From Gymnopus androsaceus JB14 (taxonomy: Eukaryota > Basidiomycota > Agaricomycetes > Agaricales > Omphalotaceae): a DNA stretch of 64,000 bases. The notes below the pieces were generated by a model. The model was given only the letters and a program-made list of their open reading frames with translations. It was not told the DNA's origin and made no database searches. Position numbers and translations under genes: made by a program. This document shows positions 9,513 to 22,074 of the stretch, one piece after another. Location: contig ML769516.1 in assembly GCA_009733575.1 (NCBI GenBank), positions 3,233 to 67,232 of the forward strand. The letters are read 5' to 3'. Numbering within the stretch: the stretch's first letter is position 1; each line of letters starts with the position of its first letter.

Positions 9513-10569
9513 CAAGGGGGTCTGGAAAAAAATTTTCATACCAGGGGTTGGAAATTTTTTTCAGCCCCGGCGCTGGACCCTCCCTCCCTTCTTGTGATTT
9601 TTTGGGTCATGTGATTACCAAATAAGGCAACTATGAGACACTGATCACCATTTCACCTTACTGTGCTGGTCATTTGCCCTTTGTACATGCTCTACATAAC
9701 TAATTAGCCTTTGTAAACTCTTCACCTCACTCTGGATGCCATATATCTCAAAATATATTAGTCAAGGTCAAGAACTGTAGGCACTCATGAAATGACCTAA
9801 AAAGGCAATAAAAAGGTACATATATACTCACTCTACACAATGTAGCTGGTCTAAATATACTTTTCAGGCACTTCTTAAGCTTATTTGACTCATTTGGACA
9901 TCACAAAAGTGCATTTTGAGGGTCAGTCAAAAAAATATTTTTTGGGCCTTGCGATGGACCCACCCTACCTACAGATGCAAACCCAGAAGAGAAACATGCC
10001 CACTGCCCAGAAGCAAAATTTTTTTAATTTAAGCCATGTAGAATGCATTTTAGGATGCAGTTCTTTTTATACAACATCTACGGCAGTTTATGAACATTAT
10101 TGTAATAGCTTGGATGTATAAAATCCTTCATAATATGATCATAGATGAACACTATGCCAAAAATGCAATTTTTCTCAGTTTTTTTAAAATGTTGTGAATT
10201 GTACCATGAAATATGTAGTATTTTTTGACATACAATACACTCATATTACTCTATGAGCATGCTTAGCCATGCTGCAAACAATCCCAAAGGGATGCACTTT
10301 TGTAGTGGCCCAATTAACCTAAACTTTCGCTTCTGGGTTTTTAGCAGTTTTTGACAGCAAAAGGAAAATCAATTTATGATGCCTTTGAATGGCCATCAAA
10401 AATCTGATAAAATCAGATCATATTCCTTGCATATTATACAACCTATATTAAAACAGAATGAAGAGAAACCATACAGAACTGCTCTGAATATATTCTTTTC
10501 TGAGAATTTTTTGCTTCTGGGTTTCCTTCTGTACCCCCGGTATGGGATTTCCTGGCCCAGACCCCCTTG
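9513..10569. mobile_element. hAT-like non-autonomous element, 1057 bp
   Basis: Left end CAAGGGGGTCTGG and right end CCAGACCCCCTTG form a terminal inverted repeat; further in, CATACCAGGGG and CCCCCGGTATGG continue it. ACTGAAAC (9505-9512) and ACCGAAAC (10570-10577) are an 8-bp target duplication with one transition. Interior is AT-rich and I saw no transposase frame. Confidence 0.75.
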
Positions 10570-10577
10570 ACCGAAAC

Positions 10578-11601
10578 AATCTGGATTTGCTTCTGTCTTT
10601 GTCACTGTGTCTGTGTATGTCTCTGTCTCTTTATTTTGGCATGAACCCTTGGAGAGCTATGGAGTGACTTACCTTCTAAGAGTATCCCTTAGCTTCCTGC
10701 ACATTGCCTAAGCCCTATAATCCATGACCTTCTCAAGTTACACACCTAACGAAAATGTTAGTCAAGCGACAGTCAAGTCCAGTCCTGCCATGTCAGTATT
10801 GAAGCAGCTTGATACAGATCCAGAAACCTCAAGCTTGAGGCCTTGAGAAAAACCCAGCGGAAAATTTGCATTGAGACCTCATTGGAACAAACACTTGAGA
10901 GCAAGGCTTGAGGCTGAGTCGAGAGTGAGAGTGGCTGACATGGCATTGAGCGAGACTGGTTGACGTGGCAAGAGACTGGGTGACAGCTGGAGACCCTGAT
11001 CAAAACTCAAATTTGCGGCTAAGTCAACCAACCTAATGAACAACCTATAGCGGGTTTGCATACTAGGTCAATTTGAACCTGAAATCACCCTGAAATACGT
11101 ATGGTTTTTGGCCAAAATTGCAGTAACCTAAAACACCCCAGATTTAGGTTGAAAGTTCCCTTTCACTCAATCATAGGTTGCTCATCATCCTGAGCAGCGT
11201 CCACAGTGGATTTACATATAATTCATATGGTAAACAAAACCATCCACATATATGATGAAAATAACACAGTATGAAGTCCAAATAATCACCATCCAACAGC
11301 TAGCCGAAGATCATTTCATCATTCACCGGCATCTCGTTGTCCTCAACATCCTCCTCCTCCTCCTTCAACATTCTACAAGTTCCACTGTAGATCAAGACAG
11401 GACCAGTGGCCAAAACACATAAGGGCCTGGATTGTGTTTGAACAAAGGTGGTTTCAAAGGTGAGAAATGAGAATATAGCCACGAGAAAATGATCATTCAA
11501 AAGAGACAGTGAATGCTCATTGCTAACTTGTAGATGATTTGAAAAATCTTCAATAATTAATCTGAAAGAAGCACATACCCATGACCAAGAGAATGGAAAG
11601 T
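10578..11601. other. Non-coding stretch
   Basis: No recognisable gene. Reading frames are short and lack known motifs; CT-rich patches occur around 10595-10640. Confidence 0.5.
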
Positions 11602-11912
11602 CATCTGGGAAAGTGCCTAAAGCCCTGAGATATCTGGATATCTCTGGGGGAGCCCAGGGAAAATCCTAATTCCTAGGCTTTTTCAGGTAGTCTTGAAATG
11701 TCCTGGGCACCCTGGGCTGCTCAAGGTGCCCAGGGAAATGCCCATATCCTAGGGGCTCCCAAGATTCCCTGAGGAAAATCAAAGTGCCCAGGATATGCCA
11801 CGTTTTTTTGAAAAGCCTTGAGTATTCCTAGGTACATTCTAGAAGCATTCTAGAGCATCCCTGAGTGGATAAAACTATTGAGAAACCCTGATTTTTGCAG
11901 AAACCCCTGATG
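11602..11912. repeat. CCTGGG-rich degenerate repeat, CATCTGG terminus
   Basis: Begins CATCTGGGAAAGTGCCTAAAG, nearly the inverted complement of 21540-21797. The whole block is an inverted copy of the right part of the element at 20147-21797. A CTGATG at 11907-11912 could be the other end, but no matching target duplication is seen. Confidence 0.55.
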
Positions 11913-13382
11913 ACTATGGGAGAACCCATGTATGCCATGGCCATGGGCCGGATTAGCTAATCCCGACCCCTACATTTTCCGGTCTGGGCCAATGCACATT
12001 ACGTACTGTGTAGGTGACTCACAGCCAACTATTTTGTGCGCTTCTGCATGGCAGATTTCAGCAATACTGATACTCTTCTTGTCATTGCCCAATTAATGGA
12101 TGAAATAGGGACTACACTTAGTACACAATACTTAATGAGTCTGTCCCTCTCGAGTCTCATCACCGGAATATTTTAGAGTGTTGTTATATTGGAACTTGAT
12201 GCATATTGGCAAGTTTGAGACACAATGTCTCTGAATTATTAGCCATGAAGGGTGGAAAAAACAGGTCAAGATGACCTCTGAATGGTTCTTACTTATATAT
12301 CTGCCTTTAAGACCTCCTACTTTGAAGTTCACTGAGGGTTGGCATCCTGGGCATAAGATGGTGAACAGTGAGAGCTATCTGAGCCAAAAATATAGTGATA
12401 ACTGAATAAAATAAATTTATTACAATGGTGAGGTGGATAGAGTCTATGGCCAGCGCTGACACAATGAGGAGGAAAGGTAAAGAGTGGCTTAGCAAAAGTG
12501 TCGAAGCACTCAGGGAGCGCCCAGGAAAATGAAGCATCCGGCCGGTATTGTAGTGGTAGTGTTCTGATAGTAGCCAGAAGCTAGAATTTGAATCAGCACT
12601 GTTTTGTGCGAGGTTCTTTAGTGAGTTGTCAAGGATTCCTCCTTTGAATTAAGCCAAACTTGTTAAGTTGAAGTAAGACTTTGATTTCACAAAGTAGAAC
12701 TTGTTAAAAGAAAGGGGGCTTTGCTTTTCAGCAAACAACAAGTTCTAGGAAATGCTTTACAGCAGGAAAACAGGGGTTTTATGGCCAAGTGCCAATATAG
12801 GAGAACAATAGGACCAAGTGTCCAAAACAATAGGCCAAGTGCCTTTCAAAACAATGGGACTAAGTGTCCAAAACAATAAGACCAAGTGTCTTTTCAACCA
12901 AACAATGTTCACACTATAATTAGTGGGCCAACTTTTTATTTGAGAATTAAAGACCTGAGAGTGACAAACTATCAACTCAAAGTAACTTTCTTCACAGCTA
13001 CCAGTGGAATTACTGCTGTTGCTTCACTGAAAGAAACCTGCAATTGGTTTTCACAATTGGTACAGAAACCTCTGAGATTGTAAGCCTTTGTGGGGAATAC
13101 TAATCTGGGGAAAACACAACACACTGTGCTCCCTTATATACCTACTGGGGCCTTTTCTATAAATAGTAGCTATGTACGGTAATATGGATTAATAAGCAAG
13201 ATATGATGAGATGAGTAAGATGCAAAAATAGTGTTTGTAATACAGGGTATATCAGTCATCCAAAGGATCACTAAGCCTTTCATGTTTACTCAGCTTAAGG
13301 GCATTACTAATGTGTATCTGTAAGCACCTTTTGCTGTTATCAATAAGCCAACTTGTTTTGTATGAATCAGCATGTGTATATG
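11913..13382. other. Non-coding stretch with a short tandem repeat and a tRNA-like segment
   Basis: No gene recognised. Around 12786-12905 a ~28-bp unit containing AACAATAGGACCAAGTGTCC recurs about four times with variations. At 12541-12602, TAGTGGTAGTG and GAATTTGAATC are spaced like the A and B boxes of a tRNA promoter, possibly a SINE head. The last ~30 bp (13355-13387) belong to a segment repeated at 59677. Confidence 0.4.
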
Positions 13383-13387
13383 CTTAC

Positions 13388-13734
13388 TGTTAGAACGAGA
13401 GACTAATCAGTCTCGAGTCTCAGACGGTTACGGCGAGTAAACGACTAATATATTAAAGTATAACTCTACCTGTTAGAATGAGAGACTAATCAGTCTCGAG
13501 TCTACGTAGAGTATTAGTTATGTGAATATAAGGATATATATAATGAGAAACATACCTCAGACGGTTACGGCGAGTAAACGACTGAGGTATCAACCATCGA
13601 GGGAAATCATATGTAAGGCCTGAGGGCGTGAGACGATGGGACACGGGAACGAGTCGGTGCGGTTAGTCAATACGTATAAGGAAAGGAGATTGCTAGAAAA
13701 GGGAATGAAGTAGTAAAAGGTTCATAATCTGACA
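13388..13734 (-). repeat. Copia-3 3' LTR, 347 bp, internally expanded
   Basis: In the plus-strand reading it starts TGTTAGAACGAG and ends ATCTGACA. It is 137 bp longer than the 5' LTR because a start block (GAGAGACTAATCAGTCTCGA) and a second block (GGTTACGGCGAGTAAACGAC) each occur twice. A purine tract, complement of CTCCCTCTGAACC, adjoins it at 13735 as expected for the polypurine primer. Confidence 0.85.
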
Positions 13735-13755
13735 CTCCCTCTGAACCTAGAGGTT

Positions 13756-16700
13756 CTACATTCCCATTAGACCCAACAATTTTTCGAGTTGGACCCTACC
13801 CAATGATTTAGTGAATATATCTGCAATGTTATTGTTTGTTGGGACATATGAAACCGAAACGTCCTTCTTTACAATGGCTTCTTGAATCCAATGATGTTTA
13901 ACGTCGATATGTTTAATTTTCGAATGCCCGGGGACAGTTCTATTGGCGATACTGATAGCGGCGTTGTTATCGGCCTTGATTTCGATAGGCCCATCTTCAA
14001 ATAATTCCACCTCTCAAAGCCATTTCGTCATCCACATCCCGTGCATCCCGGATTCCGATAGTCCTACATATTCCACCTCTGCTGTAGAAGTTCCAACCCG
14101 ATGCTGTGATTTAGCTCTCCAAGAAACCGGACCTCCCGCCATGATGAAAACGTAACCGGCGGTCGATTTTCTGGTTTCTGGGTTATCAGCATATGATCCA
14201 TCGGTGTAGCCAAGAGGTTTGATAGGGGCATTGCGGTGGTAAGTGATCAAACGGGCAATAGTTATGTCAAGGTAAGCGACACAATGTTGGACAAGTCTCC
14301 AGTGGACTGTACGGGGGTCTGTTGCGAAAGTCATGAGGAAGCTAATGGTGTAGGAGACATCGAGTTGTGTTCCATTTGCAATGTGGTTCATCTTTCCGAG
14401 TGCACCGCGGTATGGTTTGTCAGCCATATATATAGCATCGGCTTCAGGAATTGGGAGAGGTTGGGAATTGATGAGGTTTAGGTGAGGGGGAAGTGGGGTG
14501 TATTTAGGTTGACAACCTTTCATATTGCATTCATCGACTAGTTCACGGATAAGCGATTGTTGGTGGAGTGAAATGGTTCTGGCATCTTTATTGAAAATGA
14601 TTGAGATTCCTAGGATCTTGTCCGGTTGGCCAAGATCCTTAAGCTCATATCTCTCGCTCATCTCCTTTGTAACGGCAGCTCCGGCTTCTCTGGATTTCGA
14701 GCCTCCAATCACATCATCGGTATATGTAGCCGAGATGGTTTTGCCAAGAGGGGAATGGTGAACGCGGACGCATGGGTCTGCTCTCGAAGCTCAATGTCCA
14801 AGTTCCGTGAAGGTGTTATCCAATTCGATAAACCAATTAGCCCCTCCGTCCATAGTTCCATAGACGTTATATAGCATGTGTAGGATGGTTTCCGTACCAT
14901 CGATTGAGAACCAATTTTCAAATCCCTTTGGGACTTCGAGGTAATTAACGCCTTGTGGTTCCGCGTTGAGATAAGCTCCTGTAAAATCGAAGGAAAACAT
15001 GGCGAGATCGAGGAATGCGATGATGGCGATAAGCATACGGATAGATTCGTATCTTGCGACTTGTGCTCGAGTGATCCAGTAATGGACACCTTTGATTTGG
15101 GTGTATCCTTTCACGACGCACCGTGCGCGTCGTTCAATCAAACATCCATTTGTATCGTCTTTCAAGTCGAACACCCACATAACCTTTATGGGTTTCATGT
15201 CTTCCGTTTTTGGAACTTGGTTAACAATGCCTCTCGCTACCCATTTTAACATTTCCTTTTCCATCGCTGGAATCCAGAGATGCCTCCTCGCTGGTTCCAT
15301 GGATTCTTCATATGACTTTGGGATGAATCTATTTTCGGGTTCAGCAATGGAGGGTATGGGAGCTAGTAGTGCAGTTGCGTTCTTATTTCGATTTTCCTCA
15401 TAGTCCGTGAGATCTGACAATTCCGATTCATCATCAGGAGTAGTGGTAACATTGGTTTCGATGGTCGGGGTCTTTTGGGATTGGAGTCTAGATGATTTAC
15501 GAGTGGGTGGACCATAGTTCTTTCGAGTTCGAGTCTTCTTGGCAGGAGGTATGACTTTATCTGTATTAGGAATGGGATTGCTTGGTGCATCCGAGCTAGC
15601 TGCAGGATTTGTAACAAGGAAGTTGTAATCTTTGTCATTCGAATCAACGTCTGCAAAATATTCCCCCTCAGTGGTAAGGGTGCGATGTCCAGTTCCCTCT
15701 TCGAATACGACATCTCGCAAACAGATGATTTCAGAGGTTTCGGGGATGAGGATCCGGTAGGTCCCATGACTTTCCAAGTCACATCCAATCATCCTTCCTT
15801 TCATACCACGTGGATCGACCTTATCTTTTCCCCACTCCTTTGGTATGTGCACGTAGGCTGAACATCCCCACACTCAAAGATATCCCGCATCTTGTTTCCT
15901 TCCCATGAAGGTCACTTCTGGGATTCGCCCAGGTTTTCGTGATGAGGGCAACAAATTTTCAGATATGTCTGATGCCGCCCATGCTTCAGCCCACCACTTC
16001 GCTGAGAGTCCTGAATCTAGTAGTATGGCTCAAACGAGTGCAGTCCTGTGACCAATGCCACGTTCAGCAGTACCGTTGGATGCAGAGGAATATGGTGGTC
16101 CTGGAATGTGGATAATACCAACGGATTTGAACCATGTTTGGATTAGGTCGCTCCAGAATTCAGGTGCATTATCTGTTCGAAAGAATACTATTCACATTCC
16201 AGTGATTGCTTTGAGTACGGCTTTATAGAGTTTTAATACTTCAAGTACCATGGATGCTTTTCAATCTTCAAGGAAGTACGATTTCTTCCGAGATGTAGCA
16301 AAGTCATCTAGTAGTATGGCGTATAATGCACCTCCAACCGAGCGGACATGCACAGGTCCCCACAAATCCGCATTTGTTCGGTGGCCTACAATAGTTTCCT
16401 CTTCAACATCAGCATCAAATGGCCGTCGTTTGATTTTGGCAAGGATACAGTCCTCGCAACGGCCAGGTGCATCATCTGATGTTAATTTGATTCCACTGAC
16501 ATCCTCGCTTTTCACTGCATCCAGGATACGTCGTTTGTATGCATGGCTAAATCTTCGGTGCATGATGGACATTGGGACGGGACTGTGCAGCGAGCGTGCA
16601 ACAAGGGCAGTTGGGATGTTTGAGATGAAGGACCCGGATACCAGGTATAGTCCTCCATTCTCCACTCCTTCAAATTGCTGATTTCCGTTTAGGCGCAGAA

Positions 16701-18110
16701 TCTGACTTTTCCACCTCCGAAGATTACTATCCATCCTATTTTGTCAAGTCGGCTGATCGATATGAGGTTCGCACTGATGTCTGGTGCGTGTAGGGCGTCC
16801 CGAAAAGTTAGTGTATTCTGCTCTCCATTATGGACGACCCTGATGGACACATTCCCAGATCCAGCAATACTGAATACGGTACCCTCCTTAGCTGAAATCC
16901 CTATCGCGTTCGAAACCTCCTTATACTCTGTGAAGACGCTGCGACTTTTGAAGAAGTGCATGGTCGCTCCAGAGTCAGCGAACGATACGGAGGACATTGC
17001 GTCAGGGACTTTTGCGGTAATCATTGCAACACGGTCAATCGAAGGTTGGTTGGTGCGTATAATTGCTTCAACGTTAATTGTGTTTGTCTGTGCCATCAGC
17101 GCGTAATGTCTTCCTTGGCTGATACTACCTCCAATCGTTGTTGAAGCGAGATGTGTGGAAGGAGCTAAATGGCCCGAGGGTAATGGTACGTCTCGTTTTC
17201 CTTTCCACCATGCTGGGTATTGACCTTGGATTCCGCCACCTAGGCTCCAGCACTTCTGGATTGTACGACCCCTCAGTCGAGGGCACGTTGTATTCGAACA
17301 GACGTCATCCGAGAACCTCGGTCTAGGACCGTTTACTTTTAGCGAAGCTATATCGGCCTGGAGTGCCGTTATTGTAGCCTGAAGAGCTTGGACGGTATCT
17401 CCCTTTGGAATTGTGGATGTTGTTTTTTCGTTCAACATCCCTCGGCTGATAAGTCGTTCGCCATGGATGGTGAGATCGGTGATAATAGAGGTAAGGTCCT
17501 TTTCCTTGTACAGGGGAGTTGTGATGACGTCCCAGCTTTCAGGAAATGAATCGAGTAATATAACGATGAATCGAGGAGTATCTATTGTAGAACCGGCATC
17601 ATTGGCCTTTTTTCGGAGGCTTCGAAGTTTCTCGATGTAACCTCCCTCTCCGGCGACTTTGGTTCCCTCAATGAACCAAGTGTTGGTAAGCTCCCTCTCC
17701 ATAATCGTTCTCATACGGTCACTAGGTTGGCCGTACTGCTTGTCAAGGTATGTCCAGACTACATTCGAATCCCATGCTTCTTCGATTCCGGCACCATCGA
17801 TGTCTATAATGTTGCCGAGGATTGATGAAAGTGCAACGGATTCGCGAAGTCCAAATTCGAGTGCAGAAGGTTTAAGATCATTGATTGCAGATTTTTCGGC
17901 GGTGGTGGTGGTAGTAACACCGCTAGTAGATGTTGAAGTTGTAGGGATATGGATAGTAGCAGTGGCCTTTCCGCCCCAATAGATATCAAGACCTCTAGGT
18001 TTCCCCTGGATCAACATCTGTTGTTTCCAGCTTTTGTAGTTCTCATGTCCACGGAGCTTAAGCTTGTCACTGAGTGTGAAGGGAAGCATGTTTCCTCCAG
18101 AACTCAACAT
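13756..18110 (-). pseudogene. Copia-3 Gag-Pol, broken by CGA-to-TGA stops
   Basis: 18110-16689 encodes Gag (KLRGHENYKSWKQQM start) running into the protease motif FADSGATMHF; 16734-16261 the pre-integrase finger (HRRFSH...CEDC) and early integrase; 15873-14791 the integrase C-terminus and RT palm (FDFTGAYLNAE); 14712-14014 the RT catalytic TYTDD region just upstream and RNase H (YTDGSYAD); 14010-13756 the RNase H end (IKADNNAAISIA, ADIFTKSLG). The frames are separated mostly by single TGA codons at places where Arg fits: after FLED, in ITGM*IVFF, ALV*AILL, before VWGCSAY, after ELGH and after TKWL. That pattern is CpG decay, not random damage. Confidence 0.88.
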
Positions 18111-18222
18111 GTCAGGTATGCGTAGGGTCGCTCGTAAAGGAGTATCGCAGTTTCGTGAGTCATACAGTCAATTTCTGTAACCTTCGGTTTAGGTGCAGAC
18201 AGCACAACGGGGCACTATAACC

Positions 18223-18432
18223 TGTTAGAATGAGAGACTAATCAGTCTCGAGTCTCAGATGGTTACGGCGAGTAAACGACTGAGATATCAACCATCAAGG
18301 GAAATCATATGTAAGGCCTGAGGGCGTGAGACAATGGGACACGGGAACGAGTCGGTGCGGTTAGTCAATACGTATAAGGAAAGGAGATTGCTAGAAAAGG
18401 GAATGAAGTAGTAAAAGGTTCATAATCTGACA
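18223..18432 (-). repeat. Copia-3 5' LTR, 210 bp
   Basis: Plus-strand reading TGTTAGAATGAG to ATCTGACA. Against the shared part of the 3' LTR I count about four differences, three at CpG sites. Confidence 0.88.
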
Positions 18433-18940
18433 CTTACTGATCCATATCTTTATAACCACCAATTTAGATCCAGAATATAATCTAGCTTTAAGCCTAGTAT
18501 GTCTCATGGACTACACCTCCAATTGTGAACATCATCAGCAAAATCTGTATCAACTGGGACCCTCTGGGAGTGCTGGCACTGCCGAGTCCTGTCCAGTGCC
18601 GGCAAGCACTGGCCAGCACTCCCAGAGGGTCCCAGTCAATACAGGTTTTGCTGATGATATAAAGTTCCCTTGAATATGCAATAGCAAAGTCTAGCCTCAT
18701 CTTGAGTGATCTAAAGCAAATTCTAGAATCACCCTCATAGGACTTTTAATGAAGTGCAGTGTGCGATATATGCATGTATACCATACACAATGCTACTCCA
18801 GTGGGTACAATAGACTGCAACATGCTTTGCCTAACAGTTTGGGACTCACTATAGCCCTTAGTGTCCAAAGTACAAAGTAGATATGCTTGAAATAGCAAAA
18901 TCTAGATTATACAGGCCTGGCCATAAAACTGGCGTAATAC
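18433..18940. repeat. Dispersed repeat, copy 1 (right of copia-3)
   Basis: Starting CTTACTGATCCATATC, this segment matches 59705-60060 almost base for base and rejoins it at CCTGGCCATAAAAC (60981). Together with 13355-13387 it is one repeat unit interrupted by copia-3 and by a small MITE here, and by a hAT-like element in copy 2. No reading frame of note. Confidence 0.85.
18533..18656. mobile_element. 124-bp palindromic MITE, CATCAGCAAAA ends, AT target duplication
   Basis: Arms of about 45 bp (CATCAGCAAAATCTGTAT... and its inverted partner CATCAGCAAAACCTGTAT...) differ at about four positions and fold back on one another. The empty site at 59790-59800 reads GAACATATAG; here the element sits between two ATs, a 2-bp duplication. 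Confidence 0.88.
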
Positions 18941-18986
18941 CGGGCAGCTAAATCAACAGAAACCTTAGGATGACATTTGCATACAA

Positions 18987-19590
18987 ACTGCCAATGATTA
19001 TACTTCAGCAAGGCTGAAGTACTGTGAGAAATGAATTATTTCAGTGCATAAGATAAATGTACTTTTTTATACAAGTGTATAAAATAAATATTTCAATGAA
19101 CTTACAAAGGAATTACATTTAGACCCTCTGAATTTTGAATTTTAAACAGACTTCCAAAAGAATGCTTTTCAATTGAGCTCTAAAAACAATAGTTTCAATG
19201 CAGACTGAATACTTTTACTTCACAATAAGAGTAAAAGCAACTATTTCAAAGAACCTTTCAGCTGGTGCCCAAAAGACAATACTTCAATGCTTGGGCCGAT
19301 CCGGGCCACTGCCAAACCGCACAGCGAAAGGCAATATTTCAGTGGAAAATTGAATTGTTCTTCGAAACAATTACTTTCACTCTTATTGTGAAAGCAGGAC
19401 TTTCAAGCCCACATTGAATCTATTGTTTCCAGAGTCCAATTGAAAGCTTCACTTTTGCACATCTATATAAAGTTCTCAATTCAGAATGTTGGACTTCTAC
19501 ATTTTTCTGAAAAAGTACACTTCGTATAGGGATTGAAATAATTTATTTCCCATTATGCTTCAGCCAAGCTGAAGCATAATTATTGGCAGT
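18987..19590. mobile_element. Fold-back element, about 604 bp
   Basis: ACTGCCAATGATTATACTTC on the left pairs with the inverted right end; similarity continues through both arms to the centre near 19290, including paired CACAATAAGAGT blocks at about 19220 and 19385. Both ends also carry a small hairpin CTTCAGC-N3-GCTGAAG. I saw no clear target duplication, so the exact ends are uncertain. Confidence 0.65.
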
Positions 19591-19599
19591 GTGATAGGG

Positions 19600-19868
19600 T
19601 TCCTGGCAAAAACGGGGTTTCTCAATAGTTTCATCCTCCATGAGTAGCCCAAAGATATCATTGGGTACCCTGAAGCATCCTGGGACATTCCTGAAATGTC
19701 TCTAAAATGATCCTAGAAAAGCTCTGTACAGCCCTGGGCCCCTGAGCATCCCTAGGATATGGAGACTTTCCTATGGAGCCCTGGGAAACCCTAGTTACTT
19801 CAGGAAAGCTCAAGAGTATCCAGGAATTCCCAGAAATACTTGAAAAAGGCCCAGGGATATTTCAGGAA
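19600..19868. repeat. CCTGGG-rich degenerate repeat
   Basis: Inverted partner of about 21240-21520 (shared CAAAGATATCATTGGGTACC, CCTAGGATATGGAGA). Same family as 11602-11912 and the body of the 20147-21797 element. Confidence 0.6.
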
Positions 19869-20146
19869 AGCCCAGACACCCCAGTGGAATGAGTGATTAT
19901 CGCATGAAATTCTTTAGGAGATTTATGGGGTAACAGATAATTCTTTTCATTGAGAAGGACCACCAGACACAGAACTCCATAAGGCAGTGACTGTACAGTG
20001 TCATGATGCCCCAACTGCTGGACACCCTGGAAAGCATTGAACCCTATAGTGAGCCAACAATTCTGATGGCCAGGCATGCAATTGTTTGTGGATAACTATG
20101 TGGAAGGATGTGAATCATGCGATACCTGTCAATGGAAGCATCTCAA

Positions 20147-21797
20147 CATCTGCAAAAGTACCCTATTGCCTAGGGGTTTCTAAGTTAGCCTCAGGTACCC
20201 TCAGGAAAACTGGGACACCCAGGGAGCCTGGGCTCCCTAGGCTCTCTGAGAATCCCAAGGGACACCCCCCAATTCCTAGGGTAACTGAGGATAGAGAAGT
20301 ATTCTCCAGGATATCTCTGGATGTCCCTGAATGTGCCTGGATGTTCCTGGGGGAGCCCTAGGGAGCCCTGAGGTGTCCCTGGGGATCCCTGAGGTGTCCC
20401 TGGGGATCCCTGAGGTGTCCCTGGGGATCCCTGAGGTGTCTCTGAATATCCCTGGAAATCTATTGAAGTAATATTTTATAAAAAGATACTTTCTTACCAT
20501 CTAGTCTTTCTTATACTCATACTTATCTTATTTGGTTATTTAATCATTACTGTATTCCCAGATCTTAGAGGCTCTTAGTTGCACTTATTTATTGGTATTT
20601 ACTCATTATTTTAATTTTTCAATTTAAGTTCACATTGCTCACTTATATCTTGCTTGCTTGCTTAACTCATGAAACTCAAAGATATTCACTGTTTGCAAAT
20701 GACACTTCACAGGTTTGAACCCTCAGCCTCACGATTAACTGTATTATGTAAGCTAAAGTGCGGAGTGTTCAAAACCACTAGACTATCATGGCATGATAAA
20801 TAGTAGAAGCTTTATGCACTATACACCCCAACTCTACAGGAATAACTTAGCATATTTTACAGTCTAGACTCAAAGGGTATATAGTCACATGATCAAATGC
20901 ATATTTATGTGCCATCAGGTCCCAAAAATCACGAAAAAATCATAAAAAAATACTGAAAATATCTAACTCAGTGTATTTCAGCCCAGAAGCACAAGCAACT
21001 GATTTAATCTCAAAAAATCATACAAATATTTTTAATACATCTATTTCAAACATGGTCATCTCAATTTGAGAGCATAATAGTACCTCAATAATCCCATTTC
21101 AATGCAAATAATTCAGGAATAGCCTGAGGTGTCCCTGGGTCCCTGGGGCTCCCCTGGATTATCTCTAAGCTTGCTTGGACTGTCCCTAGGTATCCCACAG
21201 GTATCTCTGGGCTTCCCTGGAGTATCTCTGAGCTTTCCGGGAGTATCTCTGGGCTTCCCTGGACTATCTCTGGGCTTTCCTGAAATATCCTTGGGCTTCC
21301 CTGGGCTATCGCCAGGTCTTTTTCAAGTATCTCCAAAGTATTTCTGGGGTTCCCTGGCATACTCCTAAGCTTTCCTGGAGTAACTAGGGTTTCCCAGGGC
21401 TCCATAGGAAAATCTCTATATCCTAGGGATGCTCAGGAGCCCAGGGCTATACAGAGTTTTTCTGGGATCATTGCAGAGACATCTCAGGAATGTCCCAGGA
21501 TGCTTCAGGGTACCCAATGATATCTTTGGGCTACTCAGGAATGCTCTAGAATGCTTCTGGAATGTACCTAGGATTACTCAAGGCTTTTCAAAGAAAGTGG
21601 CATATCCTGGGGGACTTTAATTTTCTTTGGGGAATCTTGGGAGTCCCTAGGATATGGGCATTTTCCTGGGTACCCTGAGCCACCCAGGGTACCCAGGACA
21701 TTTCAAGACTACCTGAAAAAGCCTAGGAATTGGGACTTTTCCTGGGCTCCCCCAGAGATATTCAGATATCTCAGGGCTTTAGGCACTTTTCCAGATG
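20147..21797. mobile_element. 1651-bp CATCTG-ended element in gypsy-2, AA target duplication
   Basis: Left end CATCTGCAAAAGTACC, right end GGCACTTTTCCAGATG; flanked by AA on both sides. Gypsy-1 (near 53745) shows the uninterrupted order of the host sequence. Body is AT-rich in the middle with CCTGGG/CCCTGAGGTGTCC short-period repeats at each side (for example three near-perfect 25-bp units at 20365-20440). No transposase frame seen. A tRNA-like segment lies inside. Confidence 0.75.
20705..20795 (-). other. tRNA-like promoter boxes (possible SINE head)
   Basis: On the minus strand GATAGTCTAGTGG and GGGTTCAAACC are placed like A and B boxes, with a long intervening stretch as in Leu/Ser tRNAs. 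The stems do not pair well enough for a working tRNA. Confidence 0.3.
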
Positions 21798-22074
21798 AAC
21801 CCTCATGAGTCCATGCCACTTCAACCCCTGCTGACACAGGATGGCCACAATTCCATTATCACTTTCACAGATCACTACATGAAGATGATACACTGTCTCC
21901 TAACTACAACCACCCTAACTGCAGAAGGAGTTGCCACTTCTATTATTGGGAAATATTCCAACTGCATGGCCTTCCCAGACATTTCATCTCTGACTGAGGA
22001 CCCCAATTTGCAGCAGACATAATGCAACAACTGTTAAAATGCCTAGGGATAGAATCAGCTCTCACCATAGCTTA

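Larger units (their letters stand above)
13388..18432 (-). mobile_element. Copia-3: complete but inactivated Ty1/copia element
   Basis: Two LTRs bound the element, with the 5-bp target duplication CTTAC at 13383-13387 and 18433-18437. The uninterrupted target is present in the repeat copy at 59677-59750, proving the boundaries. Minus-strand gene order is Gag, protease, integrase, RT, RNase H, as in copia. Confidence 0.92.

Noticed and set aside
11602..11912. Complete CATCTG element
   Set aside because: A CTGATG right end exists but the flanks (GT and AC) do not match, so it may be truncated; listed only as a repeat.
20705..20795. A functional tRNA gene
   Set aside because: Promoter-like boxes only; acceptor and anticodon stems do not pair.
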